64,000 bases of DNA from Apostichopus japonicus (GCF_037975245.1 NC_092563.1:5893501-5957500); one strand, 5' to 3'. Shown: positions 26,155 to 39,133, numbered from the stretch's first letter. Numbers and translations are program-made. Notes: generated from the sequence alone by a model not told the origin.

Positions 26155-29100
26155 GACTTTTGCCCAATACAAAGTAGACAAAAAGAGTGAAGAATGGAAC
26201 AAAACAAAACACTTTGTTGTCGGAGTACAACTATACATGACATTATCACTGTTTGCGCCAGGTTCACATAATGTACATACTGTGACATTTTCAACCGCAC
26301 AAAATATCAATACCTCAAAAAACCATAGGAAGGAATTGAATGCAAATGTCCTAAAGACGATAAGAGTTCGAACCAAACATAAATATATCCAGTGGAGTAT
26401 CCTTTTGATAAACTGAAAACAAACTTGTCGCAAATGATAGAATAATTTTATCTTGTTATCCAACATGGCTTCTCGGTAGTAACGCACTATTTTGAGACTA
26501 TACGGTGTTTCACCTTTTTTTTTAAACGAGGCGCTTGAAATATGCAAATGATGTCATGTAACATACATTTTATTTTTTCGGCTATAAGGACACCAAACTC
26601 AATTCATGTCTTTGAGTAGTATTAGTTACATCATCTGAAGCCTGGTATGTAACAGTAGCCTCAGTCCACCCAATGCACATTTTAAATGTTTCTTTTCATG
26701 TGGAAACAGAAATACAATTATGTTCACAATGACACGATAAACCCTTAAACATGTGGGACACTTTCATCACTCATGTTGTCCTATTTACATGATGAATCAA
26801 GAGGATGTAAATATTCATATCCATGTTGTAAGCTATGCAATGTGTACTAGGAAATATACAATAAATATATATTTCAGGTTTAAGAGTTGAAAAGAGTGAT
26901 ACAAAGAGAATATATGTTTAAATAGGTAAACTCTAATGTTCAGCTTGTATATTGCATGTATAGCATACCTTGTTTGGAACGGAATTCCGATATACTATGA
27001 CTTTCGCAAAAGAGTAACCTTTGCACTTCAAAAGTAATAACCTATCAAACTGTGGTAATTGCTTCGTAGTAAAATCACTAAACACTAATATAAGGATTGA
27101 CTCGGTTGATCAAGGCTTTCATTCAAACAATAATCACATGACTGAAAGTGAAATATCGTATTTTTGTAGCCATTTCAGGTTTTGGGTTAAATTGTAACAA
27201 GCAGGCCTATGTAGACACACGGCTGATTAAATTTATCAGCAGCTAATTTACTCAAGCCGAATTAATATAAATACTAATTATACCTATTCATCAAGTTGCT
27301 TTCGCTTGACAAATGTCCCTGGAAACATACTGTATGTACTCAACTTTTTATCAGGGGAATCATGTCGTTAGTGAACCCAGATCAACGGAGGCACTTGGCA
27401 GTTATCGCACTATAGCCTATCATACCAAACTTTGGATAGGTTTGAACTGCTCTCAGCATACACAATGAATTCACGCATATGTTAATGATATATATACTAG
27501 TGTAATTTGACAATTTCATTTCTAACGATTTTTTTTCCTGTCAGATTACAATAGACTTCTTATTGTGAGGAAAATGTCACGCATTGAAGGACCGTAAATG
27601 TACGTGATATGTTTATCACTGTAGTTAGAAGCATTTGAAATATATGCGGATAGATGCGCACAAACTTAATCACAGGAGAATATTAAAACGCGACGCTTCG
27701 CAAAAAAAACTAAAAACTTACCTTAAAGTCTACATAATTTATTGCAATAGAATAAACACGCATTTCGTGATAACAAATCACGTCGGATACTTTAATTTAA
27801 TTTGTTTGATTATGTAAAGGAGTTTTCGTCCAAGAAGATAATGCATACTATTTTAATATATGGTATTGATTTATTTTCAAGTCGAAGTGTATACAAATCT
27901 AATTAAGAAATTACGAGCTCGAAAATAGTACCTCTAATCCTATTAAAGACATCTACGTAAGATGTATTGTCACTTCCATTGTTACGTGGTATCAGTTTTG
28001 CGAGTATGACTCCAGTAAACCTAGCTCAGTTTGAGTTTGGTATTAGGCTATAGGGACACGTAGACTAAGAATGGCCTAATGTTATGATCTTTAATTCTAG
28101 CCTTTGCTGTGTAGTATCTGGCATGGCGACGTACTGTAACCCATATGTGCATAGACACGTCAGTGCACATCTGACACAACACATGGCTTCAACTAAAGTC
28201 TGAAGATATGGTTTGCATTTCTGCGAGATTCATTACTTGTCACGTTTCAGTGGCATTTGCAATTTTAAAATCAACAGAAGTACTTTGATGTACTGCAAGC
28301 TCTTCTGTGGCGATGCCTAATAACAGCTTTGTCGCACTTCATATACCCTCTTGAGTATTGTTTCTCACTTCTTGGTGATAGAGCCGCGTTATACCTCTTC
28401 TAGGAACGCCGCACGAGACTAAAATCATTGATAAAATAATGGAAGCCTGAAGTTAGATCATGAACAGATTAGGTTGCTTCTCAACAAAAAATGGGATAAA
28501 TCAGACAAACACTGTTAAAGAAAGAAAGAAAGAAAGAAAGAAGGAAGGAAGGGCGAAAGGAAAAGAATTAATTAAACCCTCGTTGCCTCGCAGTTTTCTT
28601 GTTTGTTTTTTTGCCTTGAAAACTTGTACATTATTTGTTGAATTGCCAGCACTTCTGAAATGTAATTCGCAGTTCATGGCATAAATGTAAATATTGTTAA
28701 CATGTAATCAACGATAAGTCAATACAATTTTATAAATGTACACAATAAGTAGTCTATTCACCGTATCTTGTTTCCCTTGGCTAACAGCCAATACAATGTC
28801 GTGAGTTTGTTCGGTAGTTTTCTAATTTGGTGAAAGATTGTTGTTTTCTTTGTTCACAGAGTTCATCACCTTATTGGCCTATAATGATGAATGTTTGAAA
28901 CACGCGTCTAAAATGGTACGGAATCCATGAACTTTTACAATTCCTCGAGTCGGCTATTCACTATATAACCTGACGCGAGGCCTCTTCATTTAATTGAAAA
29001 GTAGAGTAGACATCAAGGAAGTCGATTTCTTCTATTTTGACAACGGTATCGTTAACAGTAGATTTGCCTGAAAGTTCTGTCAGAAATGTTTTACTGAAAA

Positions 29101-30820
29101 TAAAGAAAAGAGATTGGTCTTTAAAAACAAAACAAGAAAAGGGGGAAGATACTTCGGTGAACCTCCAATGTTGCTCGGTTGCTACCGATTCGTCTCTGTT
29201 TTCCTCGGCTTGTCGCAAAAGATAGTCAAGACGGGATGTTAATCTAGCAAAGTTAAATGAGATTTGCAACTGATGCGCAATTCCCCCGACTCGGTCTTAA
29301 ATTCAATTCGTCCAATTTAAGTCTACACCAGGGAGTTACAGTGGTATAACCTCATTACACCATTCAGCTACTAAGCTAAATGTACGACCATTGATGCGTA
29401 GTAATTGTGCACTACATCCATCTTGCGTTGTCCTACTTTTCCTCGCTATATTCTCGGCTCAAAACAGTCTATAAGTCAAGTTATGGCTTCGGCTGTATGA
29501 AGATGCGTCACTAATTACAACTCGGAGCCGTTCATGGTGAGATTCGATGAAACATACCCACTCCAACGGTTAATTAATCGATCACCATATCGTCGTACTG
29601 TTTGGATAATTGATAAAGCTCTTGTCAAGTATAGGAACTCGTGAACTATGAATTGTGTGTGATTCATCTGTTAGATGAATCCATTGTAGGTTAGGCTGAA
29701 TATTTAAACATGTGACTGCACGGTAGGGCCAGCTCACATCGTCGGTTAGATTTGTCTTAGAAAGTATAGAGTAGTATACAACTATCTCGAAAAAAGGTAA
29801 ATTTTCTTCCTCTAAAAGTACAAAAGGCATGAAAGGTTAGGGAACTTTTATCAAACCCGTAAAGTTCGTTTCAGTGCGAAAATGTATTCGATTTCTAAGT
29901 AGGAAGGATATTATCCACTTAAGGAAGGTTAATACGAGCTCAGTGATTTGCTAATCCGCTAACAGTGTAACTGAACTAATGCAAGGCAATTAAAATCTTG
30001 AATAAGATATATCACTTTTGTGAACAGAAAAAAATTGACGAAACGTAATTACTTTGTTCAATTCTGGTATGTTTAATCGTTAATTTCTTACATATTGTTA
30101 GAATATTGGGGAGAAACCTATCTTGTGTGCCAGCTGCCGCCACAAAGAGCCTTCTTCACACATGTAACAAAGTTATTTTCTGTGCATTTTAAATATGATG
30201 AAGATCTCAACTTAACCGGTAAATATATGAACCAGTTGATCGAATTTTTGGTGGTCAAGTAAAACTATAATCACGACCCGAACCACGTTTGATAGTTTAA
30301 GAATTAATTGTAACTTGGGTTTGAAACAATAGTTTTTGAGTAGCAGACCACTTTACCAGATGAACACCAGATGAAACTATAGTTTTGCTTATATATAGTT
30401 TATCAACTCTATACACACAAAACGCGTACAACTGCTGAGTCACACGTCGATATAAAGTATGCAAAAATATGCAAACACACACCATGAATATTCAAGCAAA
30501 GTAAATCATAATATGCTAATAGGTACAGTAACTAACTGTTCTTTATACCTGAAACGTGTTATGTTGTGTGTATTTCATGCATATATAAGTTTTTACCATC
30601 AATCTATCAGTACCAGTACATACCAATCATATCGTGTATTTTGTTTTATCCCTCTCTCTCTCTAATACTCTGAATGAGCTGTCTTAATTGGTCCCATGAC
30701 CTCGCTGAAAACTAAATACCAACGTAAATAATACAACAGATGGCCAGCTATAATGGTTCCTATCAAGCAGAACGATACACTTGATAGACGTTCATCTTCC
30801 CTATATGTATATGTATAGGC
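26155..30820. other. Intergenic, no supported gene
   Basis: It holds an (AAAG)n-type microsatellite at 28515-28553. A 143-codon minus frame at 26116-26547 overlaps the end of the MITE and has no recognisable domain. A 102-codon minus frame at 28961-29269 has mixed composition with a plausible LDYLLRQAEEN helix but no convincing splice borders, so I leave it uncalled. Confidence 0.4.
28515..28553. repeat. (AAAG)n / (AAGG)n microsatellite
   Basis: Run of aaag units passing into aagg units on the plus strand. Confidence 0.9.
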
Positions 30821-31356
<536 letters not shown>

Positions 31357-32949
31357 CAGGCGGTCGTTCTGCAGGGTGTAGATCAAAGTTGATAAATATT
31401 AGAAACTATAGAAATAACGAAAGATATCAATGGTAAACCACGTATGTGATAAATGACGTCAGTCAAAAATTAGCTTTCATCTTTTCACATCTCGAATCCA
31501 ATTTCGTTATAAGGTTCTGTTTACAACGTATAAGTCATTGTAATTTACATCTTTCAACGGGTTTCGCGTCGAAATAAATCGTATCCGAGAACACCAAGTA
31601 TAAACTTTGACAGATATTAGTAAAGATAACCGTGTCCAAGCTAGAGAATAGTTCTATAAATATGCCAAGATTTACCAACTATATCATCTTTTCCTATCCC
31701 AATATTGACTTCCTGTCAGTGCATTTATTCAAAATGTAACGGTTTGATTGTTTATGACTGACTGCGTACCAGCTGTGGTATTTTTTGTCCTTCTGGTGGT
31801 TTTGGAGTACCACCATATAGTGTATTGCATTTTTGAAGGAAACAAATGCAGGATAGAAATGTATTTCAACCAAAAGTAACAAAATATCAATTCCAATTAA
31901 TATTTAAACTGTATATACTGACAGTCGACCAATGTTATCATTTCTTCTGATGTTTGTAATTCGTCTTATGTAGGCTGCAAACAATACCTTTGTGAAATGG
32001 GCGAGGAGGGAGGAATTATGGGGAAGATAGGATAGGAAGCGTTGCGTATATAAGTTGATCCTATACATAAACCATACTAACCTACAGTATACGCATGCAT
32101 GTGTGATAGCCTGCATAACTCATCAAATGTAATTACTAATCGTTTCTCGCATAATTATATTGTGCGCATGCTGTTTTTCGAGTTATTTTCCAACATTTCA
32201 TACCAGCAAGTATATATTTATACTAGAAATATTTACTGAACACAACTAAGCAGGCTGACATGTCTCAGCCATGTAATAGTATAGTGAAAGTTTGCATTAG
32301 GCTATATTCAAAGTTTTTATCGAGCTATGTTTGGAATCCAAAGTTCTTCAACAGAGAGCATATGCGATAAAACACACAACGCCAAGCCTTTGCTATCAGG
32401 CATGTAGTTATACACCTGCAGTTCGTACTACGTCGACATATATGTACGGTTGTGCAAGAACATATGTGACTTGACCACGAAACATTTCAGATGCTCCCGT
32501 CGGTCACTTCGGGCGTTATCGGGATCCAACATGGATGGCTCCGAGGTGTTTTTAACCACCTGACATAGTTACCGCCTGGACAAAGGGTAATATTTGCAAT
32601 ATTGCAAGGATACTCTGTTTTGTCAATCATGTCTTAACTGTTTCCCTGGTTCCGTTTGTTTGTGAAGCAGTGCTATTTACTTTATCATTTCACTATCGTA
32701 TTTATACATATACATATGCATGTTGTATATGCATATTCATCTGTATTAAGGATGCAAATTCATATACATGCCCGGATATAACCATTAAATACAAATAAAC
32801 AAATAAGACATTAGTTTATTTATACACAGAATTAAGCAAGATGTTTCCATCCATCGCATACATGACAAATCCTTCACATTTTACCCAAATTTACCATTTC
32901 CAACGACCAGTTTGCCGTTAGTTGCATATTCTGTTATAGTATAGTCTAC
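31357..32949. other. Intergenic, no supported feature
   Basis: No recognisable coding frame, no bounded repeat. Isolated palindromic words such as tcgacata and gcatatgc occur but are not organised. Confidence 0.4.
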
Positions 32950-32956
32950 ACTATAC

Positions 32957-33260
32957 CGGTGTTGTGGCCGCGTGGATAAAGGCGGTGGCATTTGAAGCAA
33001 TGAGGCTTAACAATAGGGAGGTGTCGGGTTCGACCTCGGCCCGGGTCATAGCAAGGTGGGTGTTTCATCAAAGAGCAATCTACGATGTACCCATCAGAAA
33101 TGACTTTCTAACATGAAGAGATTCCAAATTTGTGTTAAAATGTGGAATTGAAAGCCACCCGCCGTGAGAGTTGTAAACAAATCCATAAGGCCTTGCGGGC
33201 TTCTCCCACATTCGCGGTCGCTTAAGCGTCGTAAAAATAACTGTTTTATTATGATTATTA
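32957..33260 (+). mobile_element. tRNA-derived SINE with 7-bp target duplication
   Basis: Pol III internal promoter elements are visible: an A box tggccgcgtgg at 32965-32975 and a B box ggttcgacc at 33027-33035, spaced as in a tRNA. A tRNA-unrelated body follows, then an AT-rich 3' tail ending ttttattatgattatta. The direct repeat actatac flanks it at 32950-32956 and 33261-33267. Together these define a SINE of about 304 bp mobilised by a LINE. Confidence 0.85.
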
Positions 33261-33267
33261 ACTATAC

Positions 33268-33830
33268 ACGCAGTGTATCTTAGTCGTTAACCATAATCTC
33301 ATCTATCACGTAAAGTGGCAAACAGTTTCTAGACAAATATATATATATATATATGTATGAGAGGAAGAAAATTGCTTCAATTAACAGCGATGACACCTTC
33401 TGCTTGAATGGAATCTAGCACTTACTGCTGCGACGTTATCAAAGCTATTCTCCAGCTATAATCGCACTTAACGTTTCCCGCAAATATTTAGCGAAATATT
33501 AAACAGCTCAAACAGCTATGATATAGGTTTGCTTTCTCTACAGTTCGAACTACTGTCTTTCTGAGATGTATATATTTAGCTCATGAAATGGCAGTTGTTT
33601 TTAGTTACCTCGCTTTTAGTTTCTGACAATTTTATTGGATAGCAGAAATATGACCAACTGCGGGGATATAAAATTTTAAATAGGCTATAGATTGACAGTA
33701 AAATCCTTGATAGAGGCCATATTGAGTTACAATTTGGCACTGGTATAATTGTCAATGATATAGTCTGTTTATCTTTTGAGATCACTCACATCGATGAAAT
33801 CAAATCTTATGAATGTTAAACTTACTTGTA
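33268..33830. other. Intergenic, no supported feature
   Basis: A short (TA)n run lies at about 33339-33354. No coding evidence. Confidence 0.4.
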
Positions 33831-33838
33831 GAACAAGC

Positions 33839-34296
33839 CAGTCCCGGATTACCCAATAGGCACAGTATACACTGTGTCTATAGGGCCTACGAAGCAAATG
33901 GGGGCCGACGAAAATGCCACAGAATGTGTGTAAACTGGAGTGTCCAATATACTTTCTTCCTTGCTTCGTTTAACTATAAGTAGTGGGTCGTATATCACTC
34001 CTACATTCCCATAACTTGCCTAAAATGTTTATTTTTTGGGTGGATCCATTAGCTGTTACAAAGGGCCATGAAACTTTTTTTGATCCACAAATAACTTTTT
34101 CTGCAACTTTGCAAGGCCTGGAAAGTGTCATTTCCGGCAATCTATTAGGTAATTAAGATAATTTACAATTCATCGTGCGGTACGCACCAACCTATACAGT
34201 GACGTTTCGCCTATATAGTGTCGAAGTATGTTTACTTTCAAGCCTACACAGGTTTATAGTGCTTATAGGGCCTACGAAACACTTAATCCGGGCCTG
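33839..34296. mobile_element. hAT-type MITE, 458 bp, exact 8-bp target duplication
   Basis: The ends are inverted, cagtcccggatta at left and taatccgggcctg at right (one mismatch). An exact 8-bp direct repeat gaacaagc flanks it (33831-33838 and 34297-34304). The sub-end motif tatagggcctacgaa recurs near both ends in direct orientation. The interior contains gcaaggcctggaaagtgtcatttccggc-type sequence, the reverse complement of a stretch in the cagtggcgga family at 12510 and 36023, so the families are related. Confidence 0.9.
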
Positions 34297-34304
34297 GAAC
34301 AAGC

Positions 34305-35400
34305 ATAACAGCGTATTAAGTATATAGCCTACGAGTTCTAGTAGATTTCTGATTGCTGTGAGTATAATGATGAGTATAAGGTTACGAGTAATCAAAAGTA
34401 TGTAAACTAGTAGATACCCAAAATACCACGAGTATATATGAGTATGAATCCATCCGACCAAGTATATCAATATGAATCCATCCGGCCAAGTACCAGTTCA
34501 GGTAATATACACTAATCGATATATATATGGTACAGACATACCACTATAGTCGGTTTTAAACAAGCTATAACGATTGACATAAACATTAGGTCGCATTTTA
34601 AGTATTTTTTTTTCTGTTTTCATGATATTAAAAAGAAAGAAAAAAAAAAAAACAGACCAAGGTATAACCTCGTATTACACAGAGTATTTTTAAGGCCTGG
34701 CCTACATATGCACGTTTCTTATATTTATTCTCATCCACGATTTTTATCATTTAACATGTGCACTTTGATTTCATAAAAACGGCTTATGTTACAGCAGCAT
34801 CTGCATTATGCCAACGGTATGGACGTGTTTTTAGTCCCGCATGCATGGTTGAACTTACGTTGTGGTAAATGGTTAATCTTTACGCAAACAGCGAGTAGCA
34901 TTTGGCTGAACGAATCATTAACGACGACAGATGAGCAACAGAAAGCAAACATGCAATGTCATTAGAGCCCACAAATATAGGTCACATGTTACGATGTTTG
35001 CCTCCGTCCATTTACTAAAAGACTGTAGAAGAGTATTTCCCCTGTAGCAATGTAAGGAAACACTACCTAAATACGTTTAGTTACTATGTTAGGCGTGGTA
35101 TGATGCGATGAACTCGTGCAAACAGGATGCAATGTGGGATAAGATGTATAACAGCCTAGGCTTATACTTTAGTATAGCACGTTCATAATGTAGGCAACGA
35201 TGTGATAGATACGATACGGGAGTGGTTGTAGCATTACCTGTATTTTCGGGTACCGCAAAATACTTGTAAATAATATAAGAGGGAAACGTTTCATGGTACG
35301 TTAAGACAACAAATTTAACTTAAAGCTAGAAATATAGTTTTGCATGGCAAATGGTTTGCTTTGTTCCTACATCTATTCTTTAAAGACTACACATTGGTCA
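34305..35400. other. Intergenic, no supported feature
   Basis: No supported frame or bounded repeat. An A/T homopolymer-rich patch lies at about 34605-34652. Confidence 0.4.
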
Positions 35401-35409
35401 CATGATCGC

Positions 35410-35600
35410 ATCCGGAAGTAGTTGGGGCACAGAGGAACCATGTTTGGCGGTGATGACGTCATCTTTGTTTCCGTCGTGCCTCGGGTTCTGTCTCGACGAC
35501 ATCTCTTAAAATGCACTCTGCAATGCTGTGTATCGGTTAATTTCTCCTTTACTGTGAATATCAGTAGACAAGTTCACATTTAGCCTCTTGGTTTTCTGCA
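35410..35600 (+). promoter_or_regulatory. Candidate promoter region of the SMPD3-like gene
   Basis: About 1.1 kb upstream of the start codon the sequence becomes locally richer in CpG. It has an ETS-type site ccggaagt (35411-35418) and a perfect 12-bp palindrome gatgacgtcatc (35452-35463) containing a full CRE, tgacgtca. ETS plus CRE near a transcription start is common in animal promoters with broad expression. No TATA box or start site can be fixed from sequence alone. Confidence 0.35.
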
Positions 35601-36022
35601 AAGAAACCGTTATAAGAAACATAAACTCGCGTTTCTTGTAGAACGTACATTTTTCTTTCTCAAGATAATGAAGCTTCAGGACGGGTCTGTCAAATCATGT
35701 AGCTATTCCGTACGAACTACGAAGAATGTGAAGAATAGGAGGGCGATGGGAGGGGTAGAGGGGTGGGGGGGGGGGGGCTGCGTTGTTGCTTAATATAATA
35801 ATTAATGGTTAAAGTCCGAATAGAATCCGTAGATAATATCAATATAAACTGGATACTATGACGCATAGGGTGCCTTCCATATATGGAACTCAAGGGTCAA
35901 TTACGGCTTTGATTATGTATTTACTAATTCCTGCCACTCTTGGGACGAAAAAAAAAGTTTTGATACGCTTCGAACAGAAAATTGGTGAAAGGTTGAGTCG
36001 TATGAAAAAATACCAGCTATAT

Positions 36023-36365
36023 CAGTGGCGGAGCTAGGGGTATTGGTCAGGGGGCGAGAATGGTCTGTAGGGGCGCTTTCAACACTATCTAATCGGAGCG
36101 CCACCCAGGTTGGCGCGTAGCGCACAGAAATGTTTTGAGTAAAAAGATACTCCCTAGATCGCCGGAAATGACCCTTTCCGGGCCTTGCTAATTTGCAGAT
36201 AATGTGACAAATGTCAATAGGTAGATGAGAGCTCAATAAAAAAGTCAATGATCGCTAATAAGTAAAAAGTGGTAAAAAGCTGAAAAGGGCGCCAGCAGTC
36301 CACTTGAGTCCGTCAGGGGGGGTGGGGGGCATCCGCCCCCTGACTGTATGGACGCTCCGCCACTG
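36023..36365. mobile_element. hAT-type MITE, short form, just upstream of SMPD3-like exon
   Basis: Terminal inverted repeats cagtggcggagc / gctccgccactg and an exact 8-bp target duplication agctatat (36015-36022 and 36366-36373). It is collinear with 12510-13086 except for a missing block of about 240 bp at the junction gcagata|atgtgac. It ends about 100 bp before the putative acceptor of the first coding exon. Confidence 0.93.
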
Positions 36366-36468
36366 AGCTATATAACTTATGACCCCTCTCTCCTCTCAAG
36401 TTCTTCTACCAAAATCTACTACTAAATAATTTCTTCCTTTTGTATTATTTTTTTATGTCTTCAGAACC

Positions 36469-36504
36469 ATGTCATCCAAGCGATCCTACAAACGATGTTT
36501 CTAA
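36469..36504 (+). promoter_or_regulatory. Upstream ORF, 11 codons
   Basis: The ATG lies a few bases after a good acceptor (polypyrimidine tract, then tcag, exon start 36465) and the frame stops 15 bases before the main ATG. A second upstream ATG at 36495 opens a different frame that overlaps the main start and ends at 36770. If this leader is transcribed as proposed, both would reduce initiation at the main start. Confidence 0.4.
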
Positions 36505-36519
36505 GAGTCAACTATAGCG

Positions 36520-37833
36520 ATGCTGTACCAGAACCCCTTCCCGTCGCCATGGCAGGGCCAAGCCTACACCATCGCGGAATATTTGGTGCTTTTATGGACG
36601 TGGCCTTTCAACCAAGTCGTCTGTCTCTTCCTTTCTCTGACAATAACGACGAAACAAAAGGATGCCTTCAACGCCATTTATTTCTTTGTCTCTATACTGT
36701 TCTTTGTGCCAATATATTTTGTTTTGCTATTGATTTGTTGGCCCCTAGCTTTATGTGGGGTGTGCGTTAAATGGTATTTATCCAAGTCGAAATTACCGTA
36801 CAAATATTCATTTAAAGAAAACTGTTTTCGAGTCAACGTGAATACTACTCTCTGGACAGACTTATCTTTAAAACATTTCTTTCGAGTCGCCCTAATAGAC
36901 ACGAAATTGTTACCGGAAGCTATTTCTATACAAGAAAACCTTAGAAACGTCCAGAAGAGGGCACGTAAAATAGGTGAAAGGATCGTGTTTTCTCAGATTC
37001 ATCCCAACCCCCAAGTCTTTATACGAACCCCATCTGATGGCGAAGCGTGTACCCCTCTTTTAAATAGAGAAGTAGCAACTTCTTCGATATTTCTACCACC
37101 TCAAAACGTGAGTCATTTGGCGTCCCATACTGAAATCGAGGAGCTCCTAACCCCATCCGATGGCGAATTCAGTGAGACAGGGGAAGGGGAACGCTGTAAC
37201 GAGTACACCTTTCAGAAAGTACAACGACCTTTGTTCTCCACCGTAGGAAGTAGTGAATACCGTCATAACCTACCGTCGACCTCCGGCGGCAAAGTCCGGA
37301 AGAGTTCTCCTCTGAGCGTATCCCAAGATGGTCTAATACCGGATGTGGTGCAAGGATCGCATTCTCCAACCCCTTCCACACCGGAGTCTGAGGGTTCCTA
37401 TCCTAACACAGTACTCGAAAGGCAACGGATATACGCTAGTGCTTCGTCGACGCTATCGTCGCATTATACTAGCCAATCTACAACTTTTAAAAAAGGTGCA
37501 TCATACGTAGGGAGCCAAGTATCCATCAAGGAGAAATCGTTTACCCCTCAAGATCACGGAGTCACTACGTCATTTCCGCCTGGACTAGATTTCGTCTGTA
37601 TCACGGAAGCGTCTGATTTCCGGGCCACCAACAAACTGGTTTCCGTATTACACGAATGTTATAGCTATATCGTATATGATATTGGTTATCATTCGTGGAA
37701 GCTAAACCATTACTTTCTGAACAGCGGTCTCATCTTTGCCAGTCGATATCCAATCGTAGACGTGGATTTTCATAACTTTCATGAGGAACATAAATTCGAT
37801 TGTTATCGATCTATCGGGCTTCTTATCGTCAAG
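36520..37833 (+). CDS. SMPD3: SMPD3-like (neutral sphingomyelinase 2) coding exon 1
   Basis: Encodes residues 1-438. nSMase2 is a membrane-attached Mg-dependent phospholipase C-type enzyme that cleaves sphingomyelin to ceramide and phosphocholine at the Golgi and plasma membrane. Collinearity with vertebrate SMPD3 is clear: the start MLYQNPFP matches the family's M-LY-x-x-PFP; two hydrophobic segments lie at about 20-43 and 52-84; PYKYSF at 93-98; a long variable Ser/Pro-rich insert at about 165-350; then the catalytic domain begins with GLDFVCITEASD (355-366, Glu363 at the Mg position) and NSGLIFASRYP (401-411). The exon ends at aag|gtgagt, phase 0. The Lys of the DK switch is Ile432 here, and the double-Cys palmitoylation sites of vertebrate SMPD3 are absent. 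This ATG is chosen because it reproduces the family's conserved N-terminus. Confidence 0.92.
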
Positions 37834-38462
37834 GTGAGTAATAAATGCTCTTATTCCCATCTAAGAATTAAATGGACTGAGAAATATTACGGTTAAAGGG
37901 CAACAGCCGTGACAAAGAGAAACCACACAGAAACGTCGACTTAAAGTAACAGTGTTGTAAAGCGCTTCATTTTCTAAAAATGATATAACCTTATAGAATT
38001 AACGCTTTTCCATATTAAATCAACACCACAACGGTCCTTAATTAGTCTGCAAAATAACACCCAAGAGATGGTGTTAGGTTGACAATAATCCTTGCAAAAC
38101 GTTTCTGATGGTGATTAATGAGAATTTCGCTATAACGTTATGTAAATATTATGTTAATGTGTGTAAATCATATGGAAATTATAATGTTTTGTTGCGACGT
38201 ATGCGATTAAACTGTTTTAGGGAATGTCATAAAAACGCACAGACAGTCTTTCAGTTAACAGCTAGAAATAGATCGTGAAATCATTTTGAGGTGATTTCTG
38301 GTTACGATGATTATAAATTATTCAGTATTTCCTTAACCGTCGTAAACATGTAAAACTAGTACCTGATGAATATTCATAAGTTGCTGATCCTAAATCAGCC
38401 AGTTGGGACAATTTCCTAATGCTAATACCTCCCTAAACTGTATACCAATATCATGTTCTCAA

Positions 38463-38551
38463 AGCACTGGTATTGGCAGTACAGACAGTTCCTTACCTTG
38501 ATCTGATAGAAACATGATATTCATACTGCTCGTACTGACAATACGAGTGCT
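38463..38551. mobile_element. 89-bp mini-foldback element, copy 1
   Basis: The ends agcactggtattggcagtac and gtactgacaatacgagtgct are inverted repeats of about 20 bp. The centre includes cagttccttacctt and tgatagaaac. A related copy is at 53483-53571 in intron 3, in the same orientation. The size and structure fit a very short MITE; no target duplication was identified. Confidence 0.7.
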
Positions 38552-39060
38552 CTGAAACGGGAAATGACATTACAGTATAGAAAAAATTGTCCCGACTGGG
38601 TGTCCAAAATCACCAAACTATACATATCCCCGCACGCAAATATCAATAAGAAATGTTCTTTCTTGTTCAAGATATTTGTGAAAGAAGTGTATTCCTATGT
38701 TCATAAAAATGCTTATTCTTTCATACCCTTACAATTCGGAAACTTTATATGATGTCCGAGCAACTTTGCTGGTTTACCTTACAGAAAAGCTTTTGTGTGT
38801 TTGGACTTGACTAACAGTGTGATATTCATATCCGGAGAGAGAAGCAACTCCACAAACTCATATCGTTACTTATCAGTAGTTAAAAAAAAGGCCTATAAAT
38901 GCTGTGGGTAAATTTGATATAAGATAAGGGTTCATCCCAACAATATTTAATCTAATTTAAAACTTAAATATACACGCTTTCCTTTGCAAAGTTAAAGCAA
39001 AGACCCATATTGAAGTAAATATCATTATGCTTTGATATTGAATCACATGTGTGACTTGTT

Positions 39061-39071
39061 TAAGCGTTCGG

Positions 39072-39116
<45 letters not shown>

Positions 39117-39133
39117 ATTTCCCGAACGGAACG
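39061..39133. repeat. (TA)n tract inside an inverted repeat
   Basis: A pure (TA) run of about 40 bp is flanked by agcgttcgg on the left and ccgaacggaacgct on the right, which are inverse complements with a small insertion, so the whole block can extrude as a cruciform. Confidence 0.7.

Noticed and set aside
26116-26547. 143-codon minus-strand frame
   Set aside because: It overlaps the end of a MITE, has no recognisable domain, and I see no convincing promoter or splice context.
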